A program made the translations under genes and the position numbers. Below, piece after piece: positions 18,515-27,131 of a DNA stretch of 41,616 nucleotides (positions are counted from its first letter, which is position 1; every line of letters begins with the position of its first letter). Below the pieces are notes generated by a model. That model saw only the letters and a list, made by a program, of their open reading frames with translations. It made no database searches and was not told the origin of the DNA. The stretch covers positions 1 through 41,616 of the forward strand of contig SLIG01000087.1 of NCBI GenBank assembly GCA_007135755.1, given 5' to 3'. The DNA comes from Cyanobium sp. Its GTDB lineage: Bacteria > Cyanobacteriota > Cyanobacteriia > PCC-6307 > Cyanobiaceae.

Positions 18515-18628
18515 TCAGCCTTGGCGCTGCTTGTGCTTGGGATTGGTGCAGATCACCATCACCCGGCCGTGGCGACGGATCACCCGGCACTTCTCGCACA
18601 TCTTCTTGACTGAGGCACGCACCTTCAT
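18515..18628 (-). CDS. rpmJ: 50S ribosomal protein L36 (bL36), zinc type
   Basis: bL36 is a 37-residue zinc-ribbon protein of the large subunit. It starts [19 protein letters not shown]. The ligands Cys11, Cys14, Cys27 and His32 are all present, so this is the zinc-binding form, in contrast to the zinc-free L31 in the same block. It lies 80 nt after adk and 79 nt before rpsM, the usual adk-(infA)-rpmJ-rpsM order but without infA. Confidence 0.97.
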   Translation of the reverse strand: MKVRASVKKMCEKCRVIRRHGRVMVICTNPKHKQRQG

Positions 18629-18675
18629 GGCGGTGTGCTCTCCAAATTTGCAAACCGACAACCTATCACAGAGGT

Positions 18676-18706
18676 CAACCCCTCCTGCCCAGCTCCGGAG
18701 GGGTTG
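18676..18706 (-). other. Stem-loop in the adk-rpmJ spacer
   Basis: On the minus strand CAACCCCTCC (18706-18697) pairs perfectly with GGAGGGGTTG (18685-18676) around an 11-nt loop, starting 3 nt after the adk stop. No T run follows, so it is not an intrinsic terminator. TTGACC at 18678-18673 could be a -35 element for rpmJ, but I found no good -10 at the right distance. Confidence 0.55.
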
Positions 18707-18708
18707 GC

Positions 18709-19263
18709 TCACCCCAGCAGGGCGCTGATGCGCTCGCCGATCTGCTCCACGCTGCCCTCCGCCTCCACCGGCTGGAGCAGGTCCCGCTCCCGGTAGTAGC
18801 GAATCAGGGGCGCGGTCTGCTCGCGGTAGACCTCCAGCCGGTGGCGGATCACCGCTTCGTTGTCGTCGGCACGGCCACGGCTCAGCAGCCGCTGGATCAG
18901 CACGGCGTCGTCGAGCTCCAGCAGCACCACCAGCTCGATCGGCTGGCCCAGTTCCGCGAGCAGCGACGCCAGGGCCTCGGCCTGGGCCAGGTTGCGCGGG
19001 AACCCATCCAGAAGCCAGCCGTCCCCCGCGCTCTGGCCTTCCAGCCGCTGGCGCACGATGGCGAGCACCAGCGCATCGCTCACCAGCTCGCCGCGGGCCA
19101 TCACCGCTTCGGCCTCCTGGCCCAGGGCGCTGCCAGCGGCCACTTCGGCTCGCAGCAGATCCCCGGTGGAGAGGTGGAGCAGGCCTTGCGCGCTGGCCAG
19201 ACGCTCGGCCTGGGTGCCCTTGCCGGCCCCGGGGGGACCGAGGAACAGGAGTCGGTTCTTCAT
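18709..19263 (-). CDS. adk: Adenylate kinase, short-LID form
   Basis: Adk interconverts ATP plus AMP with two ADP in the cytoplasm. The 184-residue product has the P-loop [10 protein letters not shown] (residues 9-18), the AMP-binding STGDLLR and LDGFPRN, and a short LID region ([15 protein letters not shown]) in place of the zinc-binding insertion, as in other cyanobacterial short forms. It sits between secY and rpmJ, its conserved place in the spc operon, 64 nt after secY. Confidence 0.97.
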   Translation of the reverse strand: MKNRLLFLGPPGAGKGTQAERLASAQGLLHLSTGDLLRAEVAAGSALGQEAEAVMARGELVSDALVLAIVRQRLEGQSAGDGWLLDGFPRNLAQAEALASLLAELGQPIELVVLLELDDAVLIQRLLSRGRADDNEAVIRHRLEVYREQTAPLIRYYRERDLLQPVEAEGSVEQIGERISALLG

Positions 19264-19327
19264 CGTGGGGGATGCCGGAAACAGGCGGTGGGTGGAGGGG
19301 GCAGTGTGGGGCGCTGACCTTGCCGGA

Positions 19328-20647
19328 TCACTGGCGCACCATGCCCTCGTAGCGCTGGGAGATCACGTAGGTCTGCACCTGCTTGGCCGTGTCGATGGCC
19401 ACACCGACCAGGATCAGCAGGGAGGTGGCTCCCAGGCCCTGGAAGGTGCGCACCTGGGTGGCGCCCTCCACGGCGGAGGGAATGATCGCCACGGCGCCCA
19501 GGAACAGGCCGCCCAGCAGGGTGAGCCGGTTCTGAACGCCACTGAGGTAGGTGGCGGTGGCGGATCCGGGCCGCACCCCGGGGATCGCCACCCCGCCCCG
19601 CTTGAGGTTGCTGGCGATGTCCACGGGGTTGACCGTGAGCGAGGCGTAGAAGAAGGAAAAACCGCAGATCAGGCCAAAGAACAACAGGGCGTAGAGCCAG
19701 GGGGTGCTGCTGGCGGGGTTGAGGTAGCCGGCCAGCTGGATCAGCCAGGGAGCACCGGTGAGGTTGGCGATGGTGAGCGGCAGAAACACAACAGCCGAAG
19801 CGAAGATGATCGGCATCACCCCGCCGGCGTTGAGCTTTAGGGGCAGGTAGCTCTGGCGCGCAGCCAGGACCCCGGACCCGCCCACCTGGCGCTTGGCGCT
19901 CACGATCGGAATGCGGCGGTTGCCCTCCTGCACGAAGATGATGCCCACGATCGTCACCAGGAACACCAGCACCAGTACCACGATGCCGCCCACGGTGGCC
20001 CGGTCACCACTCTGGGCCAGCTCGATGGTGGACCCCAGGGCCCTGGGAAGGGTGGCCACGATGTTCACGAAGATCACCAGTGAGGCCCCCTGGCCGATGC
20101 CCCGTTCGGTGATCACCTCGCTGATCCACATCACCACCATCGAACCAGTGACCAGGGCCAGGGCGGTCTGGATCACAAACACCGGCTCCGACAAGCCCTG
20201 GGTGGCGTACTGGCGCAGGATCAGGGCGAACACGATGCTCTGCAGGATCCCCCAGCCCAAAGCCACGTAGCGGGTGATCTGGGCGATCTTGCGGCGGCCG
20301 GCCTCGCCCTCGTTCTTTTGCAGCTCCTCCAGCTGAGGGATGGCCGCCGTGAGCAGCTGGATGATGATCGAGGCGTTGATGAACGGAAGGATCCCCAGGG
20401 CGAAGACGCCCAGGGTCGACAGACCGCCACCGGTGAAGATGTCCAGAAAGCCGATCAGCTGGCCGCCGCGGGCCAGGAACTCCTGAAAGGCCACCCGGTC
20501 GATGCCGGGCACGGGAATGTAGATCCCCAGACGCACCAGCAGCAGCAGGCCGAGGGTCGTGAGCACCCGGTCGCGCAGTCCCTTGGACTGGATCAGCTGG
20601 CCGAGGATTTCGGCGGCACTGGGATTGCGACCCCGACTGACAAGCAT
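19328..20647 (-). CDS. secY: Preprotein translocase channel subunit SecY
   Basis: SecY forms the protein-conducting channel with SecE and SecG in the plasma and thylakoid membranes. From ATG at 20647 the product has 439 residues, the normal length, starting MLVSRGRNPSAAEILGQL. Ten hydrophobic segments are expected; PVPGIDR, the plug-region GGGLSTLGVFALGILPFINASI, and NRRIPIVSAKRQVGG are recognisable. The frame stays open 28 codons upstream through a 3 x 15-nt repeat, to a TTG inside a terminator T run, which I regard as leader. secY is separated from rplO by 163 nt containing an intrinsic terminator, so its transcription may be partly independent of the upstream ribosomal genes. Confidence 0.97.
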   Translation of the reverse strand: MLVSRGRNPSAAEILGQLIQSKGLRDRVLTTLGLLLLVRLGIYIPVPGIDRVAFQEFLARGGQLIGFLDIFTGGGLSTLGVFALGILPFINASIIIQLLTAAIPQLEELQKNEGEAGRRKIAQITRYVALGWGILQSIVFALILRQYATQGLSEPVFVIQTALALVTGSMVVMWISEVITERGIGQGASLVIFVNIVATLPRALGSTIELAQSGDRATVGGIVVLVLVFLVTIVGIIFVQEGNRRIPIVSAKRQVGGSGVLAARQSYLPLKLNAGGVMPIIFASAVVFLPLTIANLTGAPWLIQLAGYLNPASSTPWLYALLFFGLICGFSFFYASLTVNPVDIASNLKRGGVAIPGVRPGSATATYLSGVQNRLTLLGGLFLGAVAIIPSAVEGATQVRTFQGLGATSLLILVGVAIDTAKQVQTYVISQRYEGMVRQ

Positions 20648-20654
20648 GGTGACA

Positions 20655-20699
20655 GGGGCGAGGGAGAAAGGGGCGAGGGAGAAGGAGGCGAAGGAGGAG
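20655..20699. repeat. 3 x 15-nt tandem repeat in the secY leader
   Basis: Plus strand: GGGGCGAGGGAGAAA (20655-20669), GGGGCGAGGGAGAAG (20670-20684) and the diverged GAGGCGAAGGAGGAG (20685-20699). As mRNA this is a pyrimidine-rich tract starting 8 nt before the secY ATG. Read in the secY frame it would encode repeated FSLAP. Confidence 0.9.
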
Positions 20700-20729
20700 G
20701 ACTTGGGGGGCGTGGGCTGGCCAGGTGGC

Positions 20730-20764
20730 AAAAAGCCGCCCGCCGGGTACCCGGTCGGACGGCT
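20730..20764 (-). terminator. Intrinsic terminator between rplO and secY
   Basis: On the minus strand AGCCGTCCG, bulged A, CCGGG (20764-20750), a tight TA turn, then CCCGGCGGGCGGCT (20747-20734), followed by TTTT (20733-20730). Fourteen pairs form with one G-T and one bulge (the innermost would open to form a loop). It lies 46 nt after the rplO stop and 83 nt before the secY start, inside the ribosomal block. Confidence 0.82.
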
Positions 20765-20810
20765 CAGACCCTAGGGCGTCAGGCGTTGAGGCCCGGCTGG
20801 GAGGGCACGC

Positions 20811-21260
20811 TCAGACCAGTTCGCAGCTGCCGCCGGCGGCCTCGATCTTGCTGCGGGCGCTGGCTGTGAAACCAGCGGCCTGCACCGTGAGCTTCACGCC
20901 CAGGTCGCCGTCGCCCAGGATCTTGAGGGGATGCTTGGGGCTGGTGACGATGCCGGCCTCGACAAGCGATTCCAGAGACACGGTGCTGCCGGCCGCGCAC
21001 TCGGCCAGCTTGCCCACGTTGAGCACGGTGAAGTGCTTGGGATTCACCAGCTCGAAGTGCTTGAGCTTGGGGATGCGGCGGTAGAGCGGCATCTGGCCGC
21101 CTTCAAAGCCGGGGCGGGTGGGGCGGCCGGAGCGGGACTTCTGGCCGCGCATGCCGAAACCGCAGCTGGCGCCCTGGCCGGCGGCGATGCCGCGGCCCTT
21201 GCGCAGCTTGCGCCTCCGGGCTCCGGGTTTGGTGGTCAGCGACTGAAGAGTGGTGCTCAT
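20811..21260 (-). CDS. rplO: 50S ribosomal protein L15 (uL15)
   Basis: uL15 organises 23S rRNA late in large-subunit assembly. The 149-residue product has the Gly-rich basic N-terminal region ([20 protein letters not shown], then [20 protein letters not shown]) and the globular C-terminal half. It follows rpsE by 9 nt. rpmD (L30), which sits between S5 and L15 in many bacteria, is absent, as usual in cyanobacteria. Confidence 0.98.
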   Translation of the reverse strand: MSTTLQSLTTKPGARRRKLRKGRGIAAGQGASCGFGMRGQKSRSGRPTRPGFEGGQMPLYRRIPKLKHFELVNPKHFTVLNVGKLAECAAGSTVSLESLVEAGIVTSPKHPLKILGDGDLGVKLTVQAAGFTASARSKIEAAGGSCELV

Positions 21261-21269
21261 GGCGAGGGC

Positions 21270-21914
21270 TCAGGAATAGATCTGCTCGAGGGAGATGCCA
21301 CGTTCCTGGGCGGTCTCCTTGTGGGTGCGCAACAGGCCCAGGGCGTCGATGGCGGCGCGGGCGTTGTTGAGGGGGGTCTTGGAGCCCAGACGCTTGGCCA
21401 GGACGTTCTTGATGCCGGCCAGCTCAAGCACCGTGCGGATCGAACCGCCGGCGATCACACCGGTGCCCGGTGCGGCGGGGCGGATCAGCACGCTGGCGGC
21501 ACCGTCGCGGCCATTGCTGAGGGTGGGAATGGAGCTGTGGCGGGTGAGGGGCACCTTCACGAGGTGCTTCTTGCCATCGGCCACACCCTTGCGCACGGCG
21601 CCGATCACATCGCCGGCCTTGCCGACCCCGACACCCACCTGGCCCTTTTCGTTGCCCACGACAACGATGGCCCGGAAGCTCATCTTCTTGCCGCCTTTTA
21701 CCGTCTTGGAGACACGGCGGATCTGCACCACCCGCTCCTGCCACTCGGAGTCACGCTCCTGGCCCCGGCGGCCATCGCGGCCGCGGCCGCCCCGGCGATC
21801 GCCGCCACGCCCTTCGCTGCGTCCGCGCCGCTCCTGCTGGCCAGCGGCTGCCGCGGGCACATCGGCTGCCGCCGGCACGTTGCTGGTCTGAACTTGGTCG
21901 TTGGTTTCGGTCAT
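21270..21914 (-). CDS. rpsE: 30S ribosomal protein S5 (uS5) with Arg/Gly-rich N-terminal extension
   Basis: uS5 lines the mRNA entry tunnel and affects decoding accuracy. The double-stranded RNA-binding core begins near residue 60 with [19 protein letters not shown] and continues through [19 protein letters not shown]. The 214-residue product is about 45 residues longer than E. coli S5: the first 55 residues or so are an Ala-rich stretch followed by an RGG-like segment ([20 protein letters not shown]). Such extensions occur in cyanobacterial S5. It lies 14 nt after rplR and 9 nt before rplO. Confidence 0.98.
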   Translation of the reverse strand: MTETNDQVQTSNVPAAADVPAAAAGQQERRGRSEGRGGDRRGGRGRDGRRGQERDSEWQERVVQIRRVSKTVKGGKKMSFRAIVVVGNEKGQVGVGVGKAGDVIGAVRKGVADGKKHLVKVPLTRHSSIPTLSNGRDGAASVLIRPAAPGTGVIAGGSIRTVLELAGIKNVLAKRLGSKTPLNNARAAIDALGLLRTHKETAQERGISLEQIYS

Positions 21915-21928
21915 GGTGAGAGCAGGGA

Positions 21929-22294
21929 TCAGAACTGAAGGCCCGCTTCCCGGGCGGCATCAGCCAGGGCCTTGACCCGGCCGTGGTACAGGTTGCCGCC
22001 GCGATCGAAGACCACCTGGGAGATGCCCTTGGCGAGGGCGCGCTGGGCCACCAGCTGGCCCACCGCCAGCGACGCATCGCAGCCGCCGGAAGCCTTGAGG
22101 CTGGAGCGCAGCTGCTTGTCGACGGTGGAGGCCGAGCAGAGGGTGCTCTGGGCGTCGTCGTCGATCACCTGGGCGTAGATGTGATTGTTGGAGCGGAAGA
22201 CGGCCAGACGGGGACGCTCGGCGGTGCCGCCCAGATGGCGACGCAGCCGGCGATGGCGTTTCTGGGTCTGCTGTTTGCGGGAAAGGGAAGACAT
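21929..22294 (-). CDS. rplR: 50S ribosomal protein L18 (uL18)
   Basis: uL18 binds 5S rRNA in the central protuberance. The 121-residue product has [31 protein letters not shown], and the C-terminal [20 protein letters not shown], all typical. It lies 32 nt after rplF and 14 nt before rpsE in the conserved spc order. Confidence 0.98.
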   Translation of the reverse strand: MSSLSRKQQTQKRHRRLRRHLGGTAERPRLAVFRSNNHIYAQVIDDDAQSTLCSASTVDKQLRSSLKASGGCDASLAVGQLVAQRALAKGISQVVFDRGGNLYHGRVKALADAAREAGLQF

Positions 22295-22326
22295 GGAAAT
22301 ACAGAGTAGAAGCGCTCAGGCAGACC

Positions 22327-22866
22327 TCATTTCTTGCCGGTCTTACCGGCCTTGCGCAGGATCCGCTCGCCCTCGTACTTGATGCCCTTGCCCTTGTAGG
22401 GCTCGGGCGGGCGGATGGCGCGCACCTTGGCAGCCTCGTTGCCCACCAATTCCTTGTTGGCGCCTGACACCACCACGGTGGTGTTGCCTTCCACCGCGAA
22501 GCTGATGCCCTCGGGGGGAATGAGCTCCACCGGGTGGCTGTAGCCGGCGCTCACCACCAGCTTCTTCCCCTGCACGGCGGCCCGGTACCCCACGCCGGTG
22601 ATCTCGAGCTTGCGGCTGAAGCCCTGGCTGACTCCTTCCACCATGTTGGCCACCAGGGTGCGGCAGAGGCCGTGGCGCTCGCGGCAGCGGCGGCTGGTGC
22701 CGGCCGGCGCCACCACCAGGGTGGTGCCCTCCTGGCTGACGGTCACCCCCTCGGGCAGGGTGCGCCTGAGTTCCCCTTTGGGGCCCTTGACGGTGACGTC
22801 GAGGCCCTGGAGGCTGACGCTCACCTTGTCGGGAACGGGGATGGGTGCTTTACCGATACGTGACAT
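22327..22866 (-). CDS. rplF: 50S ribosomal protein L6 (uL6)
   Basis: uL6 lies near the factor-binding site of the large subunit. The 179-residue product has the two-domain layout, starting [17 protein letters not shown], with [12 protein letters not shown] in the first domain and the signature [17 protein letters not shown] near the C-terminus. It lies 15 nt after rpsH and 32 nt before rplR. Confidence 0.98.
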   Translation of the reverse strand: MSRIGKAPIPVPDKVSVSLQGLDVTVKGPKGELRRTLPEGVTVSQEGTTLVVAPAGTSRRCRERHGLCRTLVANMVEGVSQGFSRKLEITGVGYRAAVQGKKLVVSAGYSHPVELIPPEGISFAVEGNTTVVVSGANKELVGNEAAKVRAIRPPEPYKGKGIKYEGERILRKAGKTGKK

Positions 22867-22881
22867 GACTAGTTCTCCTGA

Positions 22882-23283
22882 TCAGTAGACGTAGCACAGC
22901 ACTTCGCCGCCCACGCGCTGCTTGCGGGCGTCGCGGTCGCTCATCACTCCCTTGGAGGTGGAGATGATCGCCACGCCGAGGCCGCCGAGCACCTTCGGCA
23001 GCTGGCGGGTGTTCTTGTAGATGCGCAGGCCGGGCTTGCTCACCCGTTGCACGGAGCGGATCGTGGGCTGGCGGTGCTTGCCGCTGTATTTCAGCTCCAG
23101 CACCAGCTTGCGGCTGATGCCCTCGCCTTCCTCGCTGATGCCGGAGATGAAGCCCTCCTGCTGAAGCACATCGGCGATGCTGCGCAGCAGCCGGGAGGCC
23201 GGGATGCTGGTGGTTTCGTGCCGCTTCTCACTCGCATTGCGGATGCGGGTGAGCATGTCGGAAATGGGGTCGTGATTGGCCAT
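22882..23283 (-). CDS. rpsH: 30S ribosomal protein S8 (uS8)
   Basis: uS8 binds helix 21 of 16S rRNA and is a primary assembly protein; in E. coli it also represses the spc operon. The 133-residue product starts with [13 protein letters not shown] and has [20 protein letters not shown] near the end, both diagnostic. It follows rplE by 20 nt. rpsN, which lies between rplE and rpsH in many bacteria, is not there. Confidence 0.98.
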   Translation of the reverse strand: MANHDPISDMLTRIRNASEKRHETTSIPASRLLRSIADVLQQEGFISGISEEGEGISRKLVLELKYSGKHRQPTIRSVQRVSKPGLRIYKNTRQLPKVLGGLGVAIISTSKGVMSDRDARKQRVGGEVLCYVY

Positions 23284-23303
23284 GGATCAGGTCCGAAGAG
23301 GGC

Positions 23304-23843
23304 TCAGTTGCTGCGGAACGGCATTCCCATCTCGCGGAGGAGGGCCCGGCCCTCTTCGTCGTTACGGGCGGTGGTCACGATCGTGACGTCCATGCCACGG
23401 ATCGCATCGATCTTGTCGAAGGAGATTTCAGGGAAGATGATCTGCTCCCGGATTCCCAGGGTGTAGTTGCCGCGTCCATCGAAGCTCTTGGGGCTCACAC
23501 CGCGGAAGTCGCGGATGCGGGGCAGAGCGAGGTTGATCAGGCGCTCCAGGAAGGCGTACATGCGCTCACCGCGCAGGGTGACGGCCACCCCGATCGGCAT
23601 GCCCTGGCGGATCTTGAAACCGGCGATCGCCTTCTTGGCCCGGGTCACCACCACCTTCTGACCGGTGATGGTGGCGAGTTCGGTGATCGAAGCCTCGAGG
23701 GCCTTGGCGTTCTGCGCCGCTTCACCAAGACCCCGGTTGACGGTGACTTTCACCACCTTGGGGACCTCGTGGACGTTGGAGAGATTCAGATCCTTGAGGA
23801 GTTTGGGCTGAATCGTCTCCCGGTAGCGCTGTTTCAGGGACAT
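23304..23843 (-). CDS. rplE: 50S ribosomal protein L5 (uL5)
   Basis: uL5 carries 5S rRNA into the central protuberance and contacts P-site tRNA. The 179-residue product has [40 protein letters not shown] and the signature [20 protein letters not shown]. It is preceded by a 104-nt gap from rplX, long for this cluster, and its ATG follows a pyrimidine-rich stretch without a clear Shine-Dalgarno sequence. Confidence 0.98.
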   Translation of the reverse strand: MSLKQRYRETIQPKLLKDLNLSNVHEVPKVVKVTVNRGLGEAAQNAKALEASITELATITGQKVVVTRAKKAIAGFKIRQGMPIGVAVTLRGERMYAFLERLINLALPRIRDFRGVSPKSFDGRGNYTLGIREQIIFPEISFDKIDAIRGMDVTIVTTARNDEEGRALLREMGMPFRSN

Positions 23844-23863
23844 GACGGGGGAAGGGGGGTGCG

Positions 23864-23883
23864 CTTCTGGTCTGGGTCAGAAG
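23864..23883 (-). other. Small hairpin in the rplX-rplE spacer
   Basis: CTTCTG and CAGAAG (23864-23869 and 23878-23883) form a 6-bp stem with an 8-nt loop, about 20 nt before the rplE ATG. No T run follows. It may affect rplE initiation. The rest of the 104-nt spacer shows nothing else. Confidence 0.4.
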
Positions 23884-23947
23884 GCGGACGGAACTCAGGG
23901 GACAGGAGCGATGCGGGGGGAGGCTGGGGAGACGGCCGGGTGGGCCA

Positions 23948-24304
23948 TCAATCCAGCAGTTCTCCGGTCTTCTTGAGACGGCGCTTCTTGTTGCCGTCCT
24001 TGTCGACCACGATCTCCACCCGGGAGACCACCTGTTTGGTGGTGGAGTAGAGCATCACGTTGGAGGCATGCAGGGAGGCCTCTTCGGTGACGATGCGACC
24101 GGTCTCGCCCTCCTGGGTGGGCTTGACGTGGCGCGTGCGCAGGTTGATCCCCTGCACCACGACGCGGTTTTCGTAGGGCAGGGTGCGCAGCACCTCACCG
24201 GTCTTGCCCTTGTCCTTGCCGGCGATCACCTGCACGGTGTCGCCTTTCTTGATGCGCAGCTTGGTGCGCACGGCGGGTTTGGCCTTGGGGGTTGCGGTTG
24301 CCAT
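23948..24304 (-). CDS. rplX: 50S ribosomal protein L24 (uL24)
   Basis: uL24 is an early-assembling large-subunit protein near the exit tunnel. The 118-residue product contains the KOW motif [20 protein letters not shown] and the later [15 protein letters not shown]. The ATG lies 1 nt after the rplN stop, so translation is probably coupled. A 104-nt gap follows before rplE. Confidence 0.98.
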   Translation of the reverse strand: MATATPKAKPAVRTKLRIKKGDTVQVIAGKDKGKTGEVLRTLPYENRVVVQGINLRTRHVKPTQEGETGRIVTEEASLHASNVMLYSTTKQVVSRVEIVVDKDGNKKRRLKKTGELLD

Positions 24305-24305
24305 C

Positions 24306-24671
24306 TCAGATCACCTCCGGGGCGAGGGACACGATCTTGGTGAAGTTGCGCTCCCGCAATTCCCGGGCCACCGGCCCGAACACGCGGGTGCCCTTGGGGT
24401 TGTTCTCGGTACCGAGAATCACGGCCGCGTTGTCGTCGAAGCGGATGGCATTGCCGGTTTCGCGGCGCAGGGTGGCGCGGGTGCGCACCACCACGGCCTT
24501 CACCACATCGGACTTCTTGACGCCCATGTTGGGCATCGCGTCCTTGACGGCGGCCACGATCACGTCGCCCACGTGGGCATAGCGTCGGTTGCTGCCCAGC
24601 ACACGGATGCACTGGATGCGCTTGGCGCCGCTGTTGTCAGCGACGTTGAGGAAGGTTTCCTGTTGAATCAT
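24306..24671 (-). CDS. rplN: 50S ribosomal protein L14 (uL14)
   Basis: uL14 lies at the subunit interface and helps form intersubunit bridges. From ATG at 24671 the product is 121 residues, starting [20 protein letters not shown], with the signature [20 protein letters not shown] and [23 protein letters not shown] at the end. A strong Shine-Dalgarno sequence, GAGGAGGAA, lies just upstream and fixes the start. It is 13 nt after rpsQ. Confidence 0.99.
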   Translation of the reverse strand: MIQQETFLNVADNSGAKRIQCIRVLGSNRRYAHVGDVIVAAVKDAMPNMGVKKSDVVKAVVVRTRATLRRETGNAIRFDDNAAVILGTENNPKGTRVFGPVARELRERNFTKIVSLAPEVI

Positions 24672-24684
24672 GGTGAGTTCCTCC

Positions 24685-24936
24685 TCAGGTGACGGGGGTG
24701 CTGGTGAGCACCTCGGCAACGGTCCAGCGTTTGGTGCGGCTGAGGGGGCGGGTTTCGGTGATCCGAACCCGATCGCCGACCTTGCAGCCGTTGGTCTCGT
24801 CGTGCGCCTTGTAGCGCTTGGTGCGGCTCACCGTCTTCTTGTAGATGGGATGGGGGAAGCGGTTCTCCACCGCGACCACCACCGTCTTGTCCATCTTGTC
24901 GCTGACGACGGTGCCGACCCGTTCCTTGGTTGCCAT
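24685..24936 (-). CDS. rpsQ: 30S ribosomal protein S17 (uS17)
   Basis: uS17 is a primary 16S rRNA-binding protein. The 83-residue OB-fold product has [20 protein letters not shown], the signature [10 protein letters not shown] and [18 protein letters not shown]. It lies 17 nt after rpmC and 13 nt before rplN. Confidence 0.98.
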   Translation of the reverse strand: MATKERVGTVVSDKMDKTVVVAVENRFPHPIYKKTVSRTKRYKAHDETNGCKVGDRVRITETRPLSRTKRWTVAEVLTSTPVT

Positions 24937-24953
24937 GGGACTAATGGGGGGAA

Positions 24954-25190
24954 TCAGGAGGCGATTGGCGTCGAGGCGGCAGCGGTGCTGCCGGTGCGTT
25001 GACGCTCGTTACGCACCGTCAGCAGGTGGGCCAGCTTGATGCGGGCCGCCTTGAAGCGGTGGGGCTGTTCCAGCCGGCGGATCGCCTGCTGGAAGCGCAG
25101 ATCGAACAGCTCACGCCGGGTGGCGTTGATGCGTTCGTCGAGCTCGCTGTCGGCGAGCTGGCGCACATCGGTGATCTCGGGACGGGCCAT
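24954..25190 (-). CDS. rpmC: 50S ribosomal protein L29 (uL29)
   Basis: uL29 lies by the exit tunnel near L23, where trigger factor and SRP dock. The 78-residue helical product has [20 protein letters not shown] and the family segment [21 protein letters not shown] short Ala/Thr-rich tail extends past the core. It starts 2 nt after the rplP stop. Confidence 0.97.
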   Translation of the reverse strand: MARPEITDVRQLADSELDERINATRRELFDLRFQQAIRRLEQPHRFKAARIKLAHLLTVRNERQRTGSTAAASTPIAS

Positions 25191-25192
25191 GG

Positions 25193-25699
25193 TCAGGACT
25201 GCTGGGAAACGGCGGGCTCGGGAGCGGGCTCGACAGCCTCTGAGCCATTGGCCTCGGCGGCGGCTGCCGCAGCGGCGGCCTCCTGGTCGGCCAGGGTGAC
25301 GAACTTGGTCTTCACAGGGAGCTTGTACTGCGCCAGGCGCATGGCTTCCTGGGCGATGGCGGGGGTGATGTCAGCCCCCCCCATCTCGAACAGGATCCGC
25401 CCCGGCTTGATCACCGCCACCCAGAACTCCGGGTTGCCCTTGCCTGAACCCATGCGGGTTTCGGCGGGGCGCATGGTGACGGGCTTGTCGGGGAAGATCC
25501 GGATCCAGATCTTGCCGCCGCGCTTGACGTAGCGGGTCATGGCACGGCGGGAGGCCTCGATCTGGCGCGAGGTGATCCAGCCGCACTCCTGGGCCTGGAG
25601 GGCGTATTGCCCGAAGGCGATGGTGTTGCCGCGGGTGGCGATGCCGCGCATGCGGCCTCGCTGTTGCTTGCGGAATTTGACGCGTCGTGGACTCAGCAT
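25193..25699 (-). CDS. rplP: 50S ribosomal protein L16 (uL16) with acidic C-terminal tail
   Basis: uL16 helps shape the A site and the tRNA-corridor of the large subunit. The 168-residue product has [38 protein letters not shown] and [20 protein letters not shown]. The family core ends near residue 140; the last 30 residues are an Ala/Glu/Pro-rich acidic tail, longer than in most bacteria. It lies 16 nt after rpsC and 2 nt before rpmC. Confidence 0.98.
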   Translation of the reverse strand: MLSPRRVKFRKQQRGRMRGIATRGNTIAFGQYALQAQECGWITSRQIEASRRAMTRYVKRGGKIWIRIFPDKPVTMRPAETRMGSGKGNPEFWVAVIKPGRILFEMGGADITPAIAQEAMRLAQYKLPVKTKFVTLADQEAAAAAAAAEANGSEAVEPAPEPAVSQQS

Positions 25700-25715
25700 G
25701 GTTCAGGCCTCCTGA

Positions 25716-26444
25716 TCACTCCCGGTTGGAGCGGTCTTCAAACTGTTGGGGCTGCCGGCTGGCCCGGCGACGGGGGGCGGCACCGATCGGCGGCTGATCC
25801 TGCTGACCAGGCAGCACCTCACCCTTGAACACCCACACCTTGATGCCCAGCACCCCGTAGGTGGTGCTGGCCACGCGGGTGGCGTAGTCGATGTCGGCCC
25901 GCAGGGTGTGCAGGGGCACCCGTCCCTCGCGGGTCCACTCGGTGCGGGCGATCTCGGCGCCGTTGAGGCGGCCGCTCACCTGGATCTTCAGACCCAGCAC
26001 GCCGGCCCGTTGGGCCCGCTGTACGGCCATCCGGATCACCCGGCGGAAGGCGACGCGCTTCTCCAGCTGCTGGGCGATGTACTCGGCCAGCAGGAAGGCG
26101 TCGGCGTCAACCCGCTCCACCTCCACCACATTGATGCGCACCTGGCGCTGGGCGTCACCCACGGTCGACTGGATGCCCGCCCGCAGTTCTTCGATGCCGC
26201 TGCCCTGGCGGCCCACCAGAACCCCGGGCCGGGCGGTCTTGAGCTCCACTTCGAGCTGGTCGGCCTTGCGGGCGATCAGCACGTCGGAAATGCCGGCGGA
26301 GCCGTATTTCTTGTGGATGAACTTGCGGATGCGGTCGTCCCCCTGCAGGAGGGCGGGGTAGGTCTTGCTTGGGGCGTACCAGCGTGAGCGGTGGTCCTGG
26401 GTGATCCCCAGGCGCAGGCCGGTTGGATGGATCTTGTGTCCCAT
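25716..26444 (-). CDS. rpsC: 30S ribosomal protein S3 (uS3)
   Basis: uS3 lies at the mRNA entry pore of the 30S subunit. From ATG at 26444 the product is 242 residues, starting [20 protein letters not shown]. It has a KH domain with [20 protein letters not shown], and the C-terminal [20 protein letters not shown]. The frame is open upstream to 26486, but the conserved N-terminus fixes the start. It lies 19 nt after rplV. Confidence 0.98.
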   Translation of the reverse strand: MGHKIHPTGLRLGITQDHRSRWYAPSKTYPALLQGDDRIRKFIHKKYGSAGISDVLIARKADQLEVELKTARPGVLVGRQGSGIEELRAGIQSTVGDAQRQVRINVVEVERVDADAFLLAEYIAQQLEKRVAFRRVIRMAVQRAQRAGVLGLKIQVSGRLNGAEIARTEWTREGRVPLHTLRADIDYATRVASTTYGVLGIKVWVFKGEVLPGQQDQPPIGAAPRRRASRQPQQFEDRSNRE

Positions 26445-26463
26445 CGGTCGGTGTCCTCGGGGT

Positions 26464-26817
26464 TCAGGTGGTGGGAGCCACAGCAATGCTGATGTGGCAG
26501 GTCTGTTTCTTGATCGCGTAGGCGCGACCCTGGGCGCGGGGTCGGAAGCGCTTCAGGGACGGACCCATGTCGGCATGGGCCTGACTGATCACCAACGTGG
26601 CCGGATCGAGGCCGAGGTTGTGCTCGGCGTTGGCCACGGCGCTGCGCAGCACCTTGGTGATCGGGCCCGTGGAGCGGTAGGGCATGAACTCGAGCAGGAT
26701 CAGCGCGTCGCGGTAGCTGCGGCCGCGGATCTGATCGAGCACCCGTCGCACCTTGGAAGCGGAGCCACGGATGAAGCGGCCATGGGCCACGGCCTGGCTG
26801 GGGGTGGTGTTGGCCAT
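26464..26817 (-). CDS. rplV: 50S ribosomal protein L22 (uL22)
   Basis: uL22 extends a beta-hairpin into the polypeptide exit tunnel, the site where macrolide resistance changes arise. The 117-residue product has [19 protein letters not shown], the Ala-rich helix around SAVANAEHN, and the hairpin region ending [20 protein letters not shown]. It starts 3 nt after the rpsS stop. Confidence 0.98.
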   Translation of the reverse strand: MANTTPSQAVAHGRFIRGSASKVRRVLDQIRGRSYRDALILLEFMPYRSTGPITKVLRSAVANAEHNLGLDPATLVISQAHADMGPSLKRFRPRAQGRAYAIKKQTCHISIAVAPTT

Positions 26818-26820
26818 GAC

Positions 26821-27096
26821 TTAGCGACCTCCTTTTTTGTCTTTGATGTGGCCTTTGAAGGTGCGCGTGGGGGCAAATTCCCCCAGTTTGTGGCCCACCA
26901 TCTGCTCGGTCACGTAGACCGGCACATGCGAGCGTCCGTTGTGCACGGCGATCGTGTGGCCGATCATCATCGGCAGGATGGTGGAAGCCCTTGACCAGGT
27001 CTTGATCACCGACTTGTCGTCGGCGGCATTCTGCTTCTCAACCTTGCGCAGCAGGCTGTCGGCAACAAATGGACCTTTTTTGAGTGAACGTCCCAT
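26821..27096 (-). CDS. rpsS: 30S ribosomal protein S19 (uS19)
   Basis: uS19 forms a complex with S13 in the 30S head. The 91-residue product begins [20 protein letters not shown] and has the signature [20 protein letters not shown] followed by [16 protein letters not shown]. It lies 35 nt after rplB and 3 nt before rplV. Confidence 0.99.
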   Translation of the reverse strand: MGRSLKKGPFVADSLLRKVEKQNAADDKSVIKTWSRASTILPMMIGHTIAVHNGRSHVPVYVTEQMVGHKLGEFAPTRTFKGHIKDKKGGR

Positions 27097-27131
27097 GGCG
27101 GATCAGGCGGTGAGCAGAGCGGTGTGGGTCA

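Noticed and set aside
20648-20731. An N-terminally extended SecY starting at TTG 20731
   Set aside because: That start would lie inside the terminator T run, and SecY length and N-terminus fit ATG 20647.
23284-24305. Missing rpsN between rplE and rpsH, and missing rpmD, infA, rpsD and rpsJ in the block, as a deletion
   Set aside because: These genes are normally located elsewhere or absent from this cluster in cyanobacteria, so the pattern is ordinary for the lineage.
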